From: Patiria miniata
Lineage: Eukaryota; Echinodermata; Asteroidea; Valvatida; Asterinidae
Assembly (NCBI RefSeq): GCF_015706575.1
Contig: NW_024037076.1
Coordinates: 19,286,898-19,350,897 of the forward strand
DNA length: 64,000 nt
Direction of reading: 5' to 3'
The translations under genes were made by a program, and so were the position numbers. The notes under the pieces were generated by a model. The model had not been told where the DNA came from. It saw nothing but the letters and a program-made list of their open reading frames with translations, and searched no databases. Positions 57,357 through 64,000 of this stretch are shown here, in pieces; positions within the stretch are counted from its first letter, which is position 1, and every line of letters starts with the position of its first letter.

Positions 57357-58940
57357 ACGTCCACTTTTTGGGCCTGCATACGTTATGAGTTCACCTTTGC
57401 ACGTGCCTTCGTGAATGAAGGACTGGTACCAAATTGGTTCGGAAGAAAACAATCATTGGAGGTGGTTTAAGAAAGTTTTCAAGATGTGTACTCCACTTAG
57501 CTGAACCTTTAACAAGTTAGCTGTTATGCCGCCATCTTAAGATTTTGAGCAAGTTTGTTGCTTCAAACAACAATACCTTAACCGGCCCACTATGAACATC
57601 TTCATCCCTTAAAAATTTGTGAAAGAGCCATATGCATTTTCTCTTAATATTACAGTTAACTAAATTTTCACGGATTTTTCAACATATTAAGCCAGATTAG
57701 GAGTCCTCGAAAACACCCTTAAGAAAGTCCTTTGTTTACCCATGGAGATAGACCCAGTGTACCGTTAAGTATAACCAATGATAATCCTCAGTGGCCAGGG
57801 TCATTAAAAAAACGAGAAAATACCCTTACAGGATTAGTCCTATATAAGCCCCATGTAAATGTCCGTGAAACATCTCTTAAAGATTCTTTTCACGGAGAAA
57901 TGGACTTTTAATGAATTTTTAAGGGATGAAGATGCTCATAACAGTCCTGAACTCTCCAATTTCAATATGATTTTGCACACCCCCTACTAACACACAGAAA
58001 TTTGTGACCAAACCCAACCAGAATAATTCAGTCACAAGTTGTGTGCTTTTAAAACAATCTAACCTTATGAAGTCAACTGGAATTTCTGAATTTTATTATC
58101 CTCATTATAGCTGGACAACCATTTTGGGAACTGTTCGATGATTTATAGACACTATCAGAAAATAGATGGCGCCACTCGTTGCGAAATTATATTGGCCGAC
58201 AGACACACGATTGTGCCGACAGGATTTCAACTTTGCCAACAAAAAAAGAGATTAATTTAGGGGTGCCCAACCCTCACAAAGTGAAAGGAAGTGAATGTGA
58301 ACCTGTTGGAAGCTAGGCTTGATAGACATGGTATCCTTTGACATGCCGTGAATCCTCTTTTAAAAGAAAACCCGACCAGCAGCCGGGTAATTCATCAAGA
58401 CTGTACCAGGGTTTGGGATCTCTCTTATCTCAAGTTTTATTTACTTAGGGCAGTTTAGCACCAGATGAATGCCTACCACCAGTATTGCTTGACTTAACGA
58501 CTTGTTTGGCACGCCTGAATCATTCTTCAGTGGCCTTAACCCACCTAGATATTTCATAAATTAAATCTCAAATGTAATATTTGTTTTTGTCAGGTAATGA
58601 AACCATGTTTTCTTTCTTTGCACAAACAACGGAAATCATTTTCTCGGACTGTGCATGTACCCAGCAGGAAGTAAACTGTACTGTTTGTGGACTGGCCTCC
58701 TGTGGTGTAACTGATTGATTAAACCAGATAACATTACACTGGGCTCAGTCAAAGATAACATCGAAAGCCTGGTATGAAAAGGGCCCAGCATTTTAAAAGG
58801 GAAATTCACCTCATGAATACTACTACAACTTGCATAGCAGGCATCTTAGAGGGCAATAATGCCTTTGTTTTGTGAGTGAATTACCTTTCGTGCATTCATT
58901 GTTACTGAACTAATTCCATTATTGACGGGCACCCACCAGT
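57357..58940 (+). other. 3' UTR and downstream DNA of the EML-like gene
   Basis: No further exon is recognised. It contains a foldback element (57591-57940) and a short stretch related to 18090-18335. Cleavage site unknown. Confidence 0.4.
57591..57940. mobile_element. 350-bp element with ~26-bp inverted ends in the presumed 3' UTR
   Basis: TATGAACATCTTCATCCCTT at the left, mirrored by aagggatgaagatgctcata at the right. Inner words gtgaaa/tttcac also pair. About 235 bp after the stop codon. Confidence 0.55.
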
Positions 58941-60182
58941 GCTGACCCACCATATATATCAACTTCAGTCAAGGCCCTCAGTTAACAAAACTACCACAGC
59001 CTGTCAATTGTACCAATATGAGCCCAATTTACAGAACTGTTAAAACTGAAAGCTGTTGTCACTGAGAGAGGGACGGTTAGTTGTTAAAGTGATCAAGCCC
59101 GAAAGATCTGAGGCACAATGTGTCACCGTCAAATACATTACGCTTGCCCACCTCCTTGTGTGGGTAAAAGGGGTTTTTCACTGTAAGAGATGTGTTACAT
59201 AAAGACTCTATGTAGAGGGAAAAGTTTGGGTGAAATTATAATCACCTTTTCATTTAGAGGTCTTTCCTAGTACATAAAGGTCGTGGTGCTTGGACCAATG
59301 TGATGTCCATGGCCTAAACGCGGAGGAATGTGATTCCTCCAGCAGCATTTACATGCTGAGAACAATCGACTACAACTAAAGTACTTAAACAAAGTTTTAG
59401 TTGTATTATATTTTATTTTAAGGAAGGCAACAACGAGATATGAAGGGAACATTGGGTATTGTAAAATGCTTATGTTCATATAGTTTGTAAAAAGTCAGAG
59501 AAAAATATTTTATTCCAATTTGTGATACATTATTTATTTTATTTTAATTACTTATCAAGTGGCTATGTTCTTAAATATGCATGAAAAATATTTCCCTCGT
59601 CCAACCAAACTTGAAAATACAAAACTTGTGGCACAATATTTTATATTCATCGATCAGCCTTTAGTCACATTAGTTCCCTCCTCATTTTGCAAAACAGTTA
59701 TTTTTTAAATAGACAATTAAAGTTCATCGCCTACGTAACTTTGAATATGCAATATGAAAAAGAACGCAACCTCGTCCCCAGTGCTTACTTTATTTCCAAC
59801 CTCGTTTCAATAGTAGTGTGCGCGTACTGCTTGACACCCTGGGGATGAGGCTGTATGCAACGTAAATTTAAAATATTACCAGGTGTAGCGTGAATATCCG
59901 ACTCCATGAAATATGGACTCGTTGATATTATTGCGCATGCCTAAGTATGATAAAATGCTATTTATAGGATAATATATAGGAGAGTGACCTGTCACGCATG
60001 AGGGATTAACTTCGCTCGTACCCCCCGCCATGCAAACAGGACGCTTGGATACTCTGATGAGCTTCACAGAATCTTGTGAGGGAAGTGGCCTATGACCTAT
60101 GTATAAAGCATCTGGCTGCAGCTGTTCAAGACCGCAGTTAGACAATGTGCGCAAATGCTATCCGAAAACTTACCATAGAAAT
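58941..60182. repeat. Tandem duplication, left copy (1242 bp)
   Basis: Starts gctgacccaccatatatatc and ends accatagaaat. About 99% like the next unit (some 13 differences seen by eye). No known gene or transposon end recognised. A 92-codon minus-strand frame (59876-60154) without an ATG start is shared; see findings. Confidence 0.85.
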
Positions 60183-61424
60183 GCTGACCCACCATATATA
60201 TCAACTTCAGTCAAGGCCCTCAGTTAACAAAACTACCACAGCCTGTCAATTGTACCAATATGATCCCAATTTACAGAACTGTTAAAACTGAAAGCTGTTG
60301 TCACTGAGAGAGGGACGGTTAGTTGTTAAAGTGATCAAGCCCGAAAGATCTGAGGCACAATGTGTCACCGTCAAATACATTATGCTTGCCCACCTCCTTG
60401 TGTGGGTAAAAGGGGATTTTCACTGTAAGAGATGTGTTACATAAAGACTCTATGTAGAGGGAAAAGTTTGGGTGAAATTATAATCACCTTTTCATTTAGA
60501 GGTCTTTCCAAGTACATAAAGGTCGTGGTGCTTGGACCAATGTGATGTCCATGGCCTAAACGCGGAGGAATGTGATTCCTCCAGCAGCATTTACATGCTG
60601 AGAACAATCGACTACAACTAAAGTACTTAAACAAAGTTTTAGTTGTATTATATTTTATTTTAAGGAAGGCAACAACGAGATATGAAGGGAACATTGGGTA
60701 TTGTAAATGCTTATGTTCATATAGTTTGTAAAAAGTCAGAGAAACATATTTTATTCCAATTTGTGATACATTATTTATTTTATTTTAATTACTTATCAAG
60801 TGGCTATGTTCTTAAATATGCATGAAAAATATTTCCCTCGTCCAACCAAACTTGAAAATACAAAACTTGTGGCACAATATTTTATATTCATCGATCAGCC
60901 TTTAGTAACATTAGTTCCCTCCTCATTTTGCAAAACAGTTATTTTTTAAATAGACAATTAAAGTTCATCCCCTACGTAACTTTGAATATGCAATATGAAA
61001 AAGAACGCAACCTCGTCCCCAGTGCTTACTTTATTTCCAACCTCGTTTCAATAGTAGTGTGCGCGTACTGCTTGACACCCTGCAGGGGATGAGGCTGTAT
61101 GTAACGTAAATTTAAAATATTACCAGGTGTAGCGTGAATATCCGACTCCATGAAATATGGACTCGTTGATATTATTGCGCATGCCTAAGTATGATAATAT
61201 GCTATTTATAGGATAATATATAGGAGAGTGACCTGTCACACATGAGGGATTAACTTCGCTCGTACCCCCCGCCATGCAAACAGGACGCTTGGATACTCTG
61301 ATGAGCTTCACAGAATCTTGTGAAGGAAGTGGCCTATGACCTATGTATAAAGCATCTGGCTGCAGCTGTTCAAGACCGCAGTTAGACAATGTGCGCAAAT
61401 GCTATCCGAAAACTTACCATAGAA
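60183..61424. repeat. Tandem duplication, right copy
   Basis: Direct repeat of 58941-60182. Differences include a 3-nt insertion near 61083 and a 1-nt deletion near 60707. The same 92-codon frame at 61120-61398 encodes an identical peptide. Confidence 0.85.
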
Positions 61425-62812
61425 ATGCGCACATTCCATACCGGATGTGATTTCTGTTTCATTGCGTCGCATAATACAATCCGACTGTTCGTGATTCGAA
61501 ACGGAGCCTGAGCAAGTGGCGGGAATTGTTAATGTACAACACAGATAAGTTTTACAGAATTTCCTACATTATTACGCTTTTCAACGAGAAAAAAAATCTC
61601 TAAACTGGAATAAAAGAATAATGAATCAGTCTTAACGGCCGTTTCAAACGTTGCAGAGTCATGACCTTGATGACGCGCAGGTCACTGGTCACGCAACTCC
61701 AGCCAATCAGAGCGTGAATTCATCAGAGTATCCCAGCGTCGAGCGAAGGGATTAACCAATAATAGGGAAAAGGAGACCGATATTCACAGGAGTCTGATTT
61801 TCATATGACACCGGCCCCATATCGGTTTGAATAGAGCTTGTCCGTTTCGCTCGTAGAGATAGCTCTATGTGATTTCACTCAAAATTTTGGGGTAAATTGG
61901 TTTGTTCCTAAAGAGGGCGCTAGAGGGCATTACACAGACCGATTAAGGTCAATAGAGGGCGCTACCGACTAAGCTCTCGTGGAGTTTATTAATTACGGTA
62001 CGGGGGATCTGTGTTGTGTGTCTAAAGCTAATTAAACTTTAGCTTTTAGGGCCGCTGGTGTTCCACTAAAATGGGTTCGATTCCTTATTTCCGTACTTGA
62101 AGCCAACGTCCAGAGCACAGTGATGAGTCAAATAAAATAAGAGAGTCTTGGCACACATGCCTCTGGCATGAAAGCATTATTTTCATTTATTATTTCGCAG
62201 GTCAAATTTACGATGGGAAAAGAAAAAGAATACCAATAAAAATATTACAGACAGTATAGACATAAAAAAAGACAAGTTAAAAAAATACACATCAAAGCAA
62301 AAATTATACCAAAAAAAAAAAAATAAAAAAATAAGGCCCTTACACCAAGATATTTGCACGCCCCTGCGGGATTGCTAAAAAGTAAACTAAATCACTGTCA
62401 AGTAGCTCTCCCATGTATGTTATTTGGTTTTATGAATGATTTTGTCTGGGATTCTTATGGTGCCCCGGTACATAGTAGTTACTCCATAAAGTGCTCACTG
62501 CGCGTGCGCATCAAGAGGTTTTCACAATCTTTCGGACAATCACCACCCCCCCCCCCCAAAAAAAATATTGATAAGCATCGCAAAATGTCAACGTACTATT
62601 TAGATTTCATTGACACTACTTGGATTTCCTTTTATTCATTTATTCGTTTATTCATTTATTCCGTTATTTATATTTTAAATTGATTTCTCGGTATATTTGT
62701 TGTCTTAATTTTTTTCTTCATCAATGAAAATCTCGCTGGCAAATACCCCGATGACCCTACATAATTCACGTGTTAATTCACCTTTAGTTAGCGTTATGCG
62801 CGTTTACCTACC
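61425..62812. other. Intergenic DNA
   Basis: No gene seen. Holds a CCAAT box in a GC-richer context (agccaatcagagcg, about 61711), three gagggcgct words between 61914 and 61975, an A-rich stretch near 62310 and a C-tract near 62546. Confidence 0.35.
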
Positions 62813-63765
62813 AAGCTCAATTCTCAATTTGAATTTCAGAAAGCCACCGCTAGATTTCATTTAAGGTTCAGTATAATTCAAATTTTTAGCCATGATACTG
62901 ATTCGTCCTAAATTTATAAAATTCGTCTTGTGTAGCACTCGGCGTTGAATTGAAAAAGCAAATTCGTTTTTTGTTATTCGCTTTAATGTTGTTGTCATTA
63001 CATTTCGTCTCTGGTGACTTAAAACGTCACGATTAAAAATGCGCCCAATCTTTGGACTTATTCAAAGAATTGTGCGCATTAATTAAATTATAATTTTCAA
63101 CAAATATTTCCATATAAATGAAAGTAGCTAGCTGTAAATTTTGATTTTTTTCTAAATTAACATTAGAATCAGGAATAGAACTTTCACAATATGCTCTTTG
63201 ATTAGCACATGGAAATTAAGCATTAAGATCAAACACTTTCGTAATGTTGCTGTTTTATGTATGTGAATAAAACAACAGAAATAAGGTATATGTCTATCAA
63301 AGAGCAACATTAAGAAGGTGTTTGACCCTAATGCTTAGTGTCCATGCCATAAGTAAAGTGCATATTGTAAAATGTCTATTCTTGACTCCAATGTTAATGA
63401 AACACAGAAATAAAAATTCAAACCTTGCAGCTAACTACTTATATTTATACATGTATATATATAAAGAAATATATGTTGAATTATCATTGTTTTAATGCGC
63501 ACAATTCTTCAAAATTAATAAGTTTAAAGATTGGGCGCATTTTCAAATCGTATACGTTTTAAGTCGCCAGAAACGAAATGTAATGACAACAACATTAAAA
63601 CGAATGACAAAAAACGAATTTGCTTTTTCAATTCAACGCCGAGTGCTACACGAGACGAATTTCACATATTTAGGACGAATCTGTAAGCTAAAAATTTGAA
63701 TTATTCTGAACCTTAAATGAAATCTAGTGGTGGCTTTCTGAAATTCAAATTGAGAATTGAGCTTT
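62813..63765. repeat. ~950-bp palindrome (long inverted repeat)
   Basis: Left arm about 62813-63252 and right arm about 63302-63765 are reverse complements. Examples: aagctcaattctcaatttga, cactcggcgttgaattgaaa, aatgttgttgtcattacatt, attgtgcgcatt, gtcaaacac/gatcaaacac. Outer arms look about 90% alike, inner arms about 80%. The loop is ~50 nt. No coding frame. Fits a foldback-type element or a hairpin non-autonomous transposon. Confidence 0.85.
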
Positions 63766-64000
63766 GCGATGTTTAGGGACGAATTTAAAATATCGACATG
63801 AGGAATTTGTGTGATTCAAGTGTTAAAATAACCGGGAAAACCTATAGTTTCTTATATAAACTGAAGGATCTTCTCACAAATTAATTCTGTAATATTATAT
63901 CAAGGCGTTATCAAGAACTCTTACATCCGATCCGAACTTTAGGCCCTTCAGGACTAGGCCTGGTAACAAAAGTCTTGGCCCTCAACGAGAACTCAAGCCC
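63766..64000. other. Window end, no feature seen
   Basis: AT-rich DNA with no recognised motif. Confidence 0.3.

Noticed and set aside
1-64000. Search for reverse transcriptase, integrase, capsid, envelope, transposase, toxin or immune-system genes
   Set aside because: No translated frame of any length showed such motifs. All mobile DNA identified here is non-autonomous.

Overview
The window looks like AT-rich genomic DNA of a marine invertebrate, most likely an echinoderm. Introns are long and bounded by GT...AG, 'acatgta' words are frequent, tRNA-derived SINEs and MITEs are dense, and the single recognisable gene belongs to the EMAP/EML (echinoderm microtubule-associated protein) family. 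I infer the clade from general appearance and have not tested it. There is no prokaryotic gene organisation, CRISPR array or operon.

One plus-strand gene dominates. I assembled 25 coding exons from 20948 (ATG) to 57356 (TAA). All junctions are GT...AG, the phases agree throughout, and the sum is 4611 nt, or 1536 codons plus stop. The protein has an N-terminal region with EF-hand-like folds (one near-canonical calcium loop), a Ser/Lys/Pro/acid-rich linker of about 580 residues, a HELP motif and an EML-type WD40 double propeller. A spliced 5' UTR exists, because the first coding exon is preceded by an acceptor. A candidate promoter at 7860-8056 carries two CCAAT boxes and a 13/14 match to the RFX X-box, which would suit a ciliary or microtubule gene, but the link is inferred.

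Region by region: 1-20.9 kb is upstream DNA with no recognised coding gene, filled with MITEs, SINEs, tandem repeats and foldbacks. 20.9-57.4 kb is the EML gene. Its introns hold four head-to-tail Helitron-like units (24.7-28.9 kb), PIF/Harbinger-like MITEs with 3-bp TAA/TTA duplications, many TTAA-flanked MITEs, nested insertions that can be dated by order, and GACTC/ACTTGTG minisatellites apparently grown out of a dispersed element. 57.4-64 kb is downstream DNA with a small foldback element, a recent 1242-bp tandem duplication (58941-61424) and a nearly 1-kb palindrome (62813-63765).

I saw no reverse transcriptase, integrase, capsid, envelope or intact transposase reading frame. The mobile DNA visible here is non-autonomous. 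All alignments and identities were judged by eye.
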